A DNA stretch of 55,844 bases from an uncultured Clostridia bacterium (lineage in GTDB: Bacteria; Bacillota; Clostridia; Saccharofermentanales; Saccharofermentanaceae). The stretch lies in assembly GCA_946537885.1 (NCBI GenBank), contig CAMNGC010000015.1, positions 1 through 55,844 of the forward strand. The letters are read 5' to 3'. This document shows, piece by piece, positions 33,121-41,799 of this stretch; positions within the stretch are counted from its first letter, which is position 1, and each line of letters opens with the position of its first letter. A program made the translations under genes and the position numbers. The notes under the pieces are model-generated. The model searched no databases and was not told the DNA's origin. It worked only from the letters and a program-made list of their open reading frames with translations.

Positions 33121-33154
33121 AGAGCTGTCTTCGCAGGAAGGCAGCTCTTTTTTA
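33121..33154 (+). terminator. Rho-independent terminator
   Basis: Arms AGAGCTG and CAGCTCT, with an inner CTTC/GAAG stem, followed by TTTTTT. It ends the zinc-ribbon coiled-coil gene. Confidence 0.92.
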
Positions 33155-33169
33155 TGCGAAGATTTCCCG

Positions 33170-33211
33170 GCAGCATTCCCTATATGTAAGGAAGTCTTAT
33201 GGGAATGCTGC
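33170..33211. other. Isolated strong hairpin upstream of the EF-G paralogue
   Basis: Perfect 11-bp stem GCAGCATTCCC/GGGAATGCTGC, 20-base loop, no T run on either side. It stands between a terminator and the TATAAT at 33318-33323 of the following gene. Role unknown. Confidence 0.6.
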
Positions 33212-33362
33212 GAAGAGAATATGCCCAATTTACCAATTCTCGAAAAGACTCTTTCTAATGCACAAAAAAATCTTAAATTAATTTGCTTGTTTTGTGGAAA
33301 TAGCACATAAATTCCTTTATAATCAAATGGTGATTCTACTTTCAAAAAGGGAGGAAAAACCT

Positions 33363-35441
33363 ATGGAAAACTATTCCGCGGACAAGATACGTAACATCAC
33401 GTTACTCGGACATCAGGGTTCGGGAAAGACAACGTTGGCTGAAGCTATCTTGTTCTACACAAAGGCGATCGACAGGATCGGCAGGATTACAGACGGCAAC
33501 ACCACGATGGATTTCGATCCTGAGGAGATCAAGAGACAGATCTCTATTAATGCCACAGTTGCCACATGTGACTACAAGGGCAGTAAGATCAATATTATTG
33601 ACACTCCCGGTGATTTTGATTTTCTCGGTGAGGAAATGTCCGGCATAAGGATCGCCGACAGCGGTATAGTTATGATATCCGCTAAGGGTGGCACCTCGGT
33701 TGGTTCCGAGAAGGCGATCAGACTTCTTAACAAGAAGAATGTACCTTTCCTTTTCTTTGTAAACAGAATGGATGAGCCTAATGCGGATTTCGAAGGCGTT
33801 ATCGAGCGCATGAGAAATCGTTACGGTTCCAGTGTTATTCCTTTGTCACTTCCCATCATGGATGACGGCAAGATGGTTGGAATCGTTGACGTTATGAACC
33901 GCAAGGCGTTTGCACTTGACAGTAAGACCGGCGCATCTTCCGAGATCGCACTGCCGGAGGAATATAATTCGAGGATTGATGAGCTTCAGGATGCAGTTAA
34001 CGAGGTCGTAGCAGAGTCCGATGACGCTCTTATGGAGAAGTATTTCGCAGGTGAGCCTTTCACTGAGGATGAGTTCAGACATGGCGTTCATGCAGGATTC
34101 AGAGAGGGTAAGCTCCACCCGATCTATTGCGGTTCCGCATATATGAACTGGGGTGTTGACTTCCTCTTGAACTGTATCTCCAAGGATACGCCGCCGGCCG
34201 GCAAGAAGCCCGTTCTTATGGGTACATTGCCTGACGGCTCCACTATCGAGGTCGCTTGCAAAGTTGAAGATCCGCTTGCTGCTTTCGTATTTAAGACCAT
34301 TGCCGATCCTTTTGTAGGAAGGATCAGCATCTTCAAGGTCAATGCAGGTGTTATCAAGGCAAACTCTACTGTTTATAACGCCACGAAGGGCAAGGAGGAG
34401 AGGATCGGTAACCTCTTCTATATGATCGGTAAGAAGCAGATCCCCACTGACAGTGTATCGGCAGGTGATATCGGATGCGCTGCCAAGCTTGCTATCACGC
34501 AGACAAATGATACTCTCTGCGACAAGACCCGTGTCATAGAGATGCCTAAGATATCATTCCCGACACCTTGCTTGTCTATGAGCATCAAGCCCATTAAGAA
34601 GGGTGAGGAAGATAAGATCATGGCCGGTCTGACCAAGCTGTCCGATGAGGATCCCTGCTTCAAGGTCGAGACAAATCCCGAGACAAAGCAGATGGTCATC
34701 TCCGGTCTTGGCGAGTCCGAGATCAAGGTGCTTATCAGCAAGCTCAAGAGCAAGTACAATGTTGACGCTGAGTTGGGTGCTCCGAAGGTTCCTTATCGTG
34801 AAGCGATCCGTAAGAAGGTAAAGGTTCAGGGCAAGCACAAGAAACAGTCCGGCGGTCACGGTCAGTACGGTGATGTATGGATCGAGTTTGAGCCGAATCC
34901 CGATTCCGAAGAGCTCGTTTTCCAGGAGAAGGTTTTCGGTGGCGCAGTTCCTAAGAACTTCTTCCCCGCAGTCGAGAAGGGGCTGCAGGATGCCGTTAAG
35001 AAAGGTGTTCTTGCCGGATATCCCGTTGTTAATCTCAAGGCTACTCTGGTTGACGGTTCCTATCATGATGTAGATTCGTCGGAAATGGCATTTAAGATCG
35101 CTGCAAGCCTTGCATTTAAGGCGGGTATGGAACAGGGAAGCCCGATCCTCCTTGAACCATACAGCACAGTCGGTGTACATATCCCCGAGGATAAGCAGGG
35201 CGATATTATGGGCGACATGAGCAAGAGAAGAGGACGCATCATGGGTTACGGAACTGATGAGGATGGAGCTACTGTTGTATCCTGCGAAGTCCCCACGGCA
35301 GAGATGGCTACTTACGCTACTGATCTTAAGTCCATGACACAGGGCAGAGGTTGGTATACCATTGAGCATGTAAGATATGAGCCCGCACCTCCGGAAGTTA
35401 CTGAGAAAGTAATTGCCGAATCCAAGGAAGAAGAGGTTTAA
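33363..35441 (+). CDS. Elongation factor G-like GTPase (FusA2 type)
   Basis: A 692-residue translational GTPase, the EF-G paralogue common in Clostridia rather than the main FusA. G1 is GHQGSGKTT (the primary factor has GHVDAGKTT), G3 IIDTPGDFDF, and the G4 motif is FVNRMDEP, with Arg where NKxD normally has Lys. All EF-G domains follow: domain II (FKTIADPFVGRISIFKV), III, IV (KKQSGGHGQYGDVWIEFEP) and V (ILLEPYSTVGVHIPEDKQGDIMGDMSKRRGRIMG). GGGAGG precedes ATG 33363. Such paralogues may act in translocation under stress or ribosome release; the exact role is not settled. It is monocistronic with a small membrane protein 50 bases behind. Confidence 0.92.
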   Translation: MENYSADKIRNITLLGHQGSGKTTLAEAILFYTKAIDRIGRITDGNTTMDFDPEEIKRQISINATVATCDYKGSKINIIDTPGDFDFLGEEMSGIRIADSGIVMISAKGGTSVGSEKAIRLLNKKNVPFLFFVNRMDEPNADFEGVIERMRNRYGSSVIPLSLPIMDDGKMVGIVDVMNRKAFALDSKTGASSEIALPEEYNSRIDELQDAVNEVVAESDDALMEKYFAGEPFTEDEFRHGVHAGFREGKLHPIYCGSAYMNWGVDFLLNCISKDTPPAGKKPVLMGTLPDGSTIEVACKVEDPLAAFVFKTIADPFVGRISIFKVNAGVIKANSTVYNATKGKEERIGNLFYMIGKKQIPTDSVSAGDIGCAAKLAITQTNDTLCDKTRVIEMPKISFPTPCLSMSIKPIKKGEEDKIMAGLTKLSDEDPCFKVETNPETKQMVISGLGESEIKVLISKLKSKYNVDAELGAPKVPYREAIRKKVKVQGKHKKQSGGHGQYGDVWIEFEPNPDSEELVFQEKVFGGAVPKNFFPAVEKGLQDAVKKGVLAGYPVVNLKATLVDGSYHDVDSSEMAFKIAASLAFKAGMEQGSPILLEPYSTVGVHIPEDKQGDIMGDMSKRRGRIMGYGTDEDGATVVSCEVPTAEMATYATDLKSMTQGRGWYTIEHVRYEPAPPEVTEKVIAESKEEEV

Positions 35442-35490
35442 GGCGAGATCCCGCGGGATCGTAATTGAAAGGTCGGATTAGGAGAGATAT

Positions 35491-35706
35491 ATGGCAGCAC
35501 CGAGATCTGCAAAATACAAGATTATATTTTTCGCGCTGAGCTTGGTGACTGCTCTTGTTCTCTACTATGCGAGTCTTTTTATCTGTAAGATCGCGTCCCT
35601 GTCTGACAGTGTGATCCCGATAATAATCATTGCCGTTGTCTATGCAGTTGCAGCTCGATATCTTAACAGACTGGCCGCTTGGCTGGCTGATAAGCTCGGA
35701 GGCTGA
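35491..35706 (+). CDS. Small two-helix membrane protein (71 aa)
   Basis: A 71-residue protein with two hydrophobic helices (residues about 10-31 and 41-57), a basic N-terminus and KLGG at the end. TTAGGAGAG lies seven to ten bases before ATG 35491. No known family. It follows the EF-G paralogue and ends at a strong terminator, so the two probably share a transcript. Confidence 0.75.
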   Translation: MAAPRSAKYKIIFFALSLVTALVLYYASLFICKIASLSDSVIPIIIIAVVYAVAARYLNRLAAWLADKLGG

Positions 35707-35730
35707 CCGGATAAAGACAAGATGCTACGA

Positions 35731-35760
35731 AGGCTGTTCCGCTTGCGGGACAGCCTTTTT
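35731..35760 (+). terminator. Rho-independent terminator
   Basis: AGGCTGTTCCGC pairs with GCGGGACAGCCT around TT, followed by TTTTTC. Confidence 0.92.
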
Positions 35761-35840
35761 CTTCCTCGTCGAAAAGGTTTAAATCATTTTTGTCATGATA
35801 TATAATTCTTTATATATGTGCTTTCCAAGGAGGATTTCCC

Positions 35841-38105
35841 ATGCGTTGTTACAGATGTGGCCAGGAGCATAGCGGCAGTTCCAAATTTTGTGTTAACTGC
35901 GGTGCTCCCTTGCAGGCGGAAAACATAACCAATCCGGTACAGCCACGGGCAGAGTATCGTCCTGATGCATTTGAGCAGCCTCAGCCCCAGCTGCAACCGC
36001 AACAACAGCCGGCAGCAACTGTTCCGGATGAGAAGGCAGCAAAGCCCAAGAAGAAAAAGAAGAAGGGGCTTATAGCTGTCATAAGCTTGCTGGCAGTGGC
36101 TATCCTCGGCGGCGGAGGCTTTTTCGCTTATCGTATGCTGAATGATGACGAGGAAGAAGAGTCGAGCAGCAGGAGCAGGCGCAACAGGACTGAGCGAACA
36201 AGAGACGAAGAGGAGACAGAGGCTGATCCTACACCTACTGTTGTCGAGATTGTCGAGACTGAGCCCTCGGCGTCTGAGACGCAGGCAGAACCTGATGACG
36301 GCATTGCTGACCAGACCATCATGATCTATATGATCGGAACCGACCTGGAGAGCGAGAACGGCCTTGCAACATCTGATCTTAATGAGATCGCCAATACAAC
36401 GATCTCATCGAAAACGAATATCATCCTGCAGACCGGTGGTTGCACTAACTGGCAGAACAATTTCTGCAGAGACAATACTGTACAGAGATTCTCATACAGA
36501 GACGGTACTTATACCGAGCTGGCGGATCTGGGAAGAATCTCCATGGCGGATTCAATGACTCTGACGGATTTTATCAGCTTCGCATCGAGCGAGTATCCGG
36601 CGGACGATTATGTTCTGATCCTCTGGGATCACGGCGGCGGAGTACCGATCGGTTACGGACTTGATGAACTGTTCCCGACGGATGTGATGTATGACTATCA
36701 GATCGGGCAGGCTCTGGATCGAAGCGGAGTTCATTTCGACAGTGTTATTTTCGATGCATGTAATATGTGTACTCTTGAGGTAGCGCTGGCTCTTCAAAAC
36801 AGCGCGGATTATATGATCGGAGCGGAGAGCTATGTAAACGGTACGGGACTTGCATATACCAACTGGATCAACATGCTGGAAGAATCACCGGTTGCGACAG
36901 GTGATTACAGAGAGCAGGTTGTGGCGGACTATATGGATTTCTGTCAGGCGCAGGGAATGGTATCGTCCATGTCTTCCATCTCACTGAGTCATATTGGGGC
37001 TGTTTATGATGCATATATCGACTATATCACTTATTTGAAGTCTGATATCGAGAACGGAAGCTACAGTGACATCATAGTCGCCAGAGACGCTTGCGGCGAT
37101 TATATGGGGACCGATTCCGTAGATCTTATCACCCTTGCGAATAAATACGAGAATGATGCCTCCACAGCCCTTATTAATTCCATAGTCAATGCAGTTGATT
37201 ATACCGAGAGCGATTACTCATACGGCCATGGCATTACTGCTTATTATCCTTATAGCTATTGTGAGAATTATAGCGACGGAAGAGTCACGCTTACGTCCTT
37301 GGGTTACGATCAGAATGTAATTGATTATTACGACGAATATGTGTCTGTGGATCTGGCCTATCAGTATGGTGTGGCTTCGGCCTCCTCTTATGCCGGCAGC
37401 TGGTTCAGACAGGATCTGGTTGATTACTATAACGGCAGCAGCCAGGTTACCGAGGCGGGCGAATATCACCTTGATTACTTAATGGGTAATTATGAGAATG
37501 GAGATTTCTATTACCTTGAGTGCAGCGATATACCGATCCTCAGCTCAAAGGTTCATCTATATGTGCTGGATGAGTCCGATAATCTGTATTATTTCGGATC
37601 GGATGAGTATTATCACTTCGACTCCGAGGGCGATCTCATGCCGAACATTCCCGATAAATGGACCTATATCAATGATTATGTTGCTTGTTATTATATCTAT
37701 GATTCCTATTATGACAATGACACCGGAGAATGGAGTCAATCAGCATTCATACCGGTAATGATAAATGGTGTTGTTTGCGATCTCTTGGCATATTATGATC
37801 AGGATAATCCTTCCGGCATGATAACGGGATATGTAATAGAATCCGAAATGGATGCAGGCAATTACTACACCTACCCCTTGGAGGATACGGACATGATCCA
37901 GTTGCTGTGGGTAAATGATTCGGATGAAGGTTATACCCCCGTATACGAAGCATTCCCCGCTTCGGAGATGATACTGGACTACAGAGAGATCGATCTTGCG
38001 GCAAATCACACGGTTGTGACTTTCGAGATAGAAGATGTTTACGGCAACATCTACAATTCAGATTATTTCGAGTATCAGAACGGCGAATTAGTGGACATAT
38101 TCTGA
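35841..38105 (+). CDS. Membrane-anchored clostripain-family (C11) cysteine peptidase
   Basis: A 754-residue protein. Residues 1-22 are a zinc ribbon (MRCYRCGQE ... KFCVNCGAP) inside the cell; a Gln/Pro linker and Lys cluster lead to one TM helix (about 76-98) and an acidic/Ser-rich spacer. The C11 catalytic domain begins near TIMIYMIGTDLES; the catalytic His264 is in LILWDHGGGVP and Cys307 in IFDACNMC. Arg-specific cleavage is typical of clostripain. A strand-rich C-terminal region (residues about 520-754) follows. AAGGAGG precedes ATG 35841 and TATAAT stands at 35801-35806. The zinc-ribbon-TM-peptidase plan is frequent in gut Clostridia. Confidence 0.92.
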   Translation: MRCYRCGQEHSGSSKFCVNCGAPLQAENITNPVQPRAEYRPDAFEQPQPQLQPQQQPAATVPDEKAAKPKKKKKKGLIAVISLLAVAILGGGGFFAYRMLNDDEEEESSSRSRRNRTERTRDEEETEADPTPTVVEIVETEPSASETQAEPDDGIADQTIMIYMIGTDLESENGLATSDLNEIANTTISSKTNIILQTGGCTNWQNNFCRDNTVQRFSYRDGTYTELADLGRISMADSMTLTDFISFASSEYPADDYVLILWDHGGGVPIGYGLDELFPTDVMYDYQIGQALDRSGVHFDSVIFDACNMCTLEVALALQNSADYMIGAESYVNGTGLAYTNWINMLEESPVATGDYREQVVADYMDFCQAQGMVSSMSSISLSHIGAVYDAYIDYITYLKSDIENGSYSDIIVARDACGDYMGTDSVDLITLANKYENDASTALINSIVNAVDYTESDYSYGHGITAYYPYSYCENYSDGRVTLTSLGYDQNVIDYYDEYVSVDLAYQYGVASASSYAGSWFRQDLVDYYNGSSQVTEAGEYHLDYLMGNYENGDFYYLECSDIPILSSKVHLYVLDESDNLYYFGSDEYYHFDSEGDLMPNIPDKWTYINDYVACYYIYDSYYDNDTGEWSQSAFIPVMINGVVCDLLAYYDQDNPSGMITGYVIESEMDAGNYYTYPLEDTDMIQLLWVNDSDEGYTPVYEAFPASEMILDYREIDLAANHTVVTFEIEDVYGNIYNSDYFEYQNGELVDIF

Positions 38106-38117
38106 TAAGAACACAGA

Positions 38118-38149
38118 GCGCCCGTCGGAGAAATCCGGCGGGTGCTTTT
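38118..38149 (+). terminator. Rho-independent terminator after the peptidase gene
   Basis: Arms GCGCCCGTCGG and CCGGCGGGTGC with a six-base loop, then TTTTG. Confidence 0.9.
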
Positions 38150-38154
38150 GTATT

Positions 38155-38225
38155 CCAAAGAAATATGGAAAGCTTGGTATTTCTCACATTGTATCGGTGA
38201 TTGTTGATCGAAGAACCAAACAAAA
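38155..38225. repeat. Possible decayed copy of the inverted-repeat element
   Basis: Between converging genes, GGAAAGCTTGG (38168-38177) and GAAGAACCAAA near 38210 resemble the two ends of the elements at 13379-13546 and 22682-23110, but the match is partial and the spacing short. Confidence 0.25.
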
Positions 38226-38237
38226 ACAGATCCAAGA

Positions 38238-40508
38238 TCAGTATATCTTATACACGATCGTATTGTAGTCGTCGGCGAAGTAGGCTACCTGGGTCAGATT
38301 AGCCGCAAAGAAATCCACGGCCACATTGTTGTACTTGCCATCCTCAGTGACATATGAGTAGAACTCGGGATCGAGGATCAGATAGCGGATATTACGTTCG
38401 CGGCAGTAGCGGGTGAATTCATCAATATTGCCGTCGCAGCCGGTGAGAAGCCAATCGTAGATGATCTGGCGCGTGTTGGTATCGTGACCTGCGGACCAGG
38501 CGTAGTAGGGCCATCCGTAGTAGAGGGGCCGGCCGGCAAGAATGACGCGATTCATGGACCAGCGAGGCGTAAGAAGAACGTCAGATTCATCGGTGTTTTC
38601 CTCGATCCAATCGACAAGAGGGGACTCGGTGTTGATCATTACATAGCCGCGCTTATTGAGATTGTAGTAGGTACACCACTCGCTGATGCCGGTGGCTGTA
38701 AGCGGAATGATGAGAGAGGCACCGATAAGAGCAGTAAGACAATTGATCGCGATACGTGCCTTAAGAGAGAGCTTATAGCTTCCCTCGGTGATGTGAACGG
38801 ACTTGCTGCCGGATATTCCGCCGACAAATTTACTCTTGGCGGACTGCGCTGCTTTGGCAGATTCCGCCGTATGCTTGCTGAAGCAGGGAGAGAAGAGGTT
38901 AGCCAGCGCTCCTGCAGTGAAAACATCTGCAAGTATCAGAGTGAACTGAATGAATTTGTGATTGGCCAGCATCTCGAGTGAGACCTGCCAGTTAAAGGCG
39001 AAGACCATGGGAGCCAGGAAGCAGACGAACAACAGGGAGCGGTAGATCGGCTTCTTCCTGATGATATCAATGACCAACAGATAGACTGCGAAGGCGAAGG
39101 CTACGACGAGCGTTAAGAAGGTCACTTTCCAGATGTATTCGATAATGCCGGAGATGCTCGTGTCCTCTGCTACGAAGCCCCTCTTGTATTCGAAATTGAC
39201 AACATTGTCGGAGCCGCCTGAGAAGAGCTTTGTCTGGATGAGAGAGGAGATAACTGCCGAAGCGGCGATAGCGGCATATATCAGACGGCTCTCGCTGAAG
39301 ATTGCCATAAGAGCCAGCACCAGAAGACCGCCGATCAGAGCGGAACCGTGGAAATATGGCATGGCAATAACGGCAAGGCAGCCGAGGATCATAAGACCCA
39401 AAGGCGACAGCGGATCATCCTTGCGCCAGATCCAGGCTTCACGGGAAGCCGTGAAGGCCTTGATCTTTCCCTTGATGCCGACCGTTCTTATGAGGCTGAC
39501 GCACATCCTTCTGATGAAGGGAAGTGTGATTATAACAAGCAAGAGGATCAACGATGTTCCCAGCATCAGATGCCTCTGGTTGGGATAGACATTGATGGCC
39601 CATATACCCCAGTTGTCATAGGGTGTGGTTCCATACCATTCGGTGGACTTGCGGATGACTTTCAGAGCCTCTGACAGAGACATGCCCTGATCTTTCAGCT
39701 CTTCGATATGCTCGAAAACGATCAGCGAACTTCTGAAGAGCACCAGCACCGGTGCGAAGATAAAACCTACGCGTTTCTTGCTGACGATCACTGTCAAAAG
39801 ACCCAGCAGACAGAAGCAGCAGATCATTGTGATCATACTGGGCAGGTTGATCGCCCAATCCAGCGGCAGACCAAGATATTCAAGTGTTCCGCAGAGAAAG
39901 TAGAAGAGGAAATGGTACTGGATCCCATCGCCTGAGAAATGCATATACTGCGTCGGGAAGTTAAATCCGACACCGAAAGACGATACCATGGCGGTATGAG
40001 GTGACAGATCCGAGAAGGTGGAAAAGCCCGCCAACAGGTTGTTGTCTTCGATCCTGTAGGTCCAGAACATAAGAAAGGTAGCCGCTACGGTAAATAATAT
40101 GATGCTGACGGAATAGAAAATGGTCGTAAGATATTTATTGTTGTAGTCAGGGATCAGAGAAGCCTTGCCGGATCGATTGTTACGATGCTGCAGGATCTTC
40201 TGGGCATTGATGATCCCGAGAAGGCAGAACAGCGCGAAGATTACAAGTGTGCTGAGCCTTTTGCACTGATCGGGATCTGTCATGAAACCTGCCATTATAG
40301 ATGTCACATAATAATGGCACATGGGGATAATGGTGAGACCTATTGTGATGCCTGCCGGTATTGCAAAAAGTGTGCTCGGTATATCGGCGGCCGTGCTGCG
40401 GGACGGTGATGCGGCGACCAGCAGTCGTCTTATGTCGGGTATGCATATCATTACCAGTGATATGCCGAAGAACATACAAAGAAACAGATATAAAACAGCG
40501 AGCATCAT
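38238..40508 (-). CDS. GT-C-like polytopic membrane protein
   Basis: A 756-residue protein with about 12-14 TM helices and a soluble C-terminal domain of about 150 residues starting near NTESPLVDWIEENTDESDVLLTPR. The plan (many helices, extracellular loop after the first TM pair, late ESPLVDWI.. motif, REN-type YLILD strand) fits lipid-linked sugar transferases of the GT-C fold or DUF6541-like proteins, which modify surface polysaccharides. No definite family motif is seen. AAGGGG precedes ATG 40508. It converges with the peptidase gene and diverges from ddl. Confidence 0.75.
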   Translation of the reverse strand: MMLAVLYLFLCMFFGISLVMICIPDIRRLLVAASPSRSTAADIPSTLFAIPAGITIGLTIIPMCHYYVTSIMAGFMTDPDQCKRLSTLVIFALFCLLGIINAQKILQHRNNRSGKASLIPDYNNKYLTTIFYSVSIILFTVAATFLMFWTYRIEDNNLLAGFSTFSDLSPHTAMVSSFGVGFNFPTQYMHFSGDGIQYHFLFYFLCGTLEYLGLPLDWAINLPSMITMICCFCLLGLLTVIVSKKRVGFIFAPVLVLFRSSLIVFEHIEELKDQGMSLSEALKVIRKSTEWYGTTPYDNWGIWAINVYPNQRHLMLGTSLILLLVIITLPFIRRMCVSLIRTVGIKGKIKAFTASREAWIWRKDDPLSPLGLMILGCLAVIAMPYFHGSALIGGLLVLALMAIFSESRLIYAAIAASAVISSLIQTKLFSGGSDNVVNFEYKRGFVAEDTSISGIIEYIWKVTFLTLVVAFAFAVYLLVIDIIRKKPIYRSLLFVCFLAPMVFAFNWQVSLEMLANHKFIQFTLILADVFTAGALANLFSPCFSKHTAESAKAAQSAKSKFVGGISGSKSVHITEGSYKLSLKARIAINCLTALIGASLIIPLTATGISEWCTYYNLNKRGYVMINTESPLVDWIEENTDESDVLLTPRWSMNRVILAGRPLYYGWPYYAWSAGHDTNTRQIIYDWLLTGCDGNIDEFTRYCRERNIRYLILDPEFYSYVTEDGKYNNVAVDFFAANLTQVAYFADDYNTIVYKIY

Positions 40509-40690
40509 TAAACCCCTTTATATAGAATAATTAAATAAAGTATAGCAATCGCAAAGAGGCTTTAGACCGATCCTTTTTTACATCTTCATTACTATTAAGA
40601 TACGATTTGTGCGGGTAACAGAAATGTAATGTTTTCAGAGCTTTCGGGGATTTTTTTATTGCTATAATCGAGGCACTTGATTAAGAAAGA

Positions 40691-40731
40691 CAGCCTGTTC
40701 TCAAGTCTTATCGAGCGATGTAAACAGGCTG
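40691..40731 (+). promoter_or_regulatory. Hairpin in the ddl leader
   Basis: CAGCCTGTT (40691-40699) pairs with AACAGGCTG (40723-40731), loop 23 bases, 22 bases before the ddl ATG. TATAAT at 40663-40668 lies just upstream, so the hairpin is inside the transcript. It may affect translation of ddl. Confidence 0.5.
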
Positions 40732-40752
40732 CTGATCCGAGGAGCAGATCAT

Positions 40753-41799
40753 ATGAGAATTGTAGTTTTGGGTGGCGGCTTAAGCCCTGAGAGAGATGTA
40801 TCCAAGAAATCCGCGAGTCTTATCGCCAATGCACTTTTGAGCAAGGGGCACGAAGTAGCGCTTGTCGATCTCTACGATGGTATAGAGAATGATGAACCTG
40901 TGGAATCTTTCTTCCGTAAGGGCACGGATGACCTGTTTTTCTTTGAGATCCCCGAGAGTGAGCCTGACCTTAACGCTATCATAGAGACCCATGGCGGCAG
41001 ACGCGAGTGGATCGGTCCCAGAGTGATCGAGATCTGTAAGTATGCTGATGTAGCTTTCTTGGGGCTTCACGGATCTCACGGCGAGAACGGACAGGTGCAG
41101 GCAGTCCTTGATGCCTACAACATCAAGTATACCGGCTGCAATTATCTGGGCTGTGCTATCGCCATGGATAAGAACTTATCCAAGGCTCTTTGCGCCGGTG
41201 AGGGCATCAAAACGGCCAAATGGTTCACCGATAAGGCGGAAAATATCACTATAGACAGAATAAAAGAAGAGATCGGCATTCCCTGCGTCGTTAAGCCCAT
41301 CGGTTGCGGAAGCAGCTGTGGCGTATCCATTGTTCACACGGATTCCGAGCTGGCAGCGGCGCTTGATTATGCTAAGTCCTACGAGCAGCTGATCCTTGTA
41401 GAGCAGTTCCTTAAAGGGCGTGAGATAACAGTCGGCGTCTTAGGAGGCAAGGCTCTTCCGATCATTGAGATCAAACCCCACAAGGGCTTTTACGACTACA
41501 AGAACAAGTACCAGGCAGGTCTTACGACGCATATCTGCCCTGCAGACCTCGGGGGAAATTATACCGAGAAAGCTCAGAGGGAGGCCGAGAGGATCTTTGC
41601 TGTCCTTCGCATGAGCTCTTATGGCAGGATCGATATGATTTTCGATGAGGAGAAAGGCGATTTCTGGTTTATCGAAGCGAATAATCTTCCCGGCATGACC
41701 AATACCAGTCTCGTGCCTGAGGCGGCAGCTGCCGTCGGCATCAAATATGAGGACCTCTGTGAACGCATCGCGCTCGCTGCAGGAAAGGACGATATTTGA
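40753..41799 (+). CDS. ddl: D-alanine--D-alanine ligase
   Basis: A 348-residue ATP-grasp ligase that joins two D-alanines for peptidoglycan precursors. Motifs: VVLGGGLSPERDVS, FLGLHGSHGENGQVQ, YTGCNYLGCAIAMDK, PCVVKPIGCGSSCGVSIV, EQFLKGREITVGVLG, and the metal-binding RIDMIFDE ... FWFIEANNLPGMTNTSLVP. The omega loop FYDYKNKYQAG carries the Tyr and Lys typical of D-Ala-D-Ala rather than D-lactate ligases. AGGAGCAG precedes ATG 40753. Its stop shares one base with the next gene's start (TGATG), so the flavoprotein is translationally coupled. Confidence 0.95.
   Translation: MRIVVLGGGLSPERDVSKKSASLIANALLSKGHEVALVDLYDGIENDEPVESFFRKGTDDLFFFEIPESEPDLNAIIETHGGRREWIGPRVIEICKYADVAFLGLHGSHGENGQVQAVLDAYNIKYTGCNYLGCAIAMDKNLSKALCAGEGIKTAKWFTDKAENITIDRIKEEIGIPCVVKPIGCGSSCGVSIVHTDSELAAALDYAKSYEQLILVEQFLKGREITVGVLGGKALPIIEIKPHKGFYDYKNKYQAGLTTHICPADLGGNYTEKAQREAERIFAVLRMSSYGRIDMIFDEEKGDFWFIEANNLPGMTNTSLVPEAAAAVGIKYEDLCERIALAAGKDDI

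Noticed and set aside
34554..35369. Long minus-strand frame inside the EF-G paralogue
   Set aside because: Shadow of the real GTPase gene; no domain seen in its translation.
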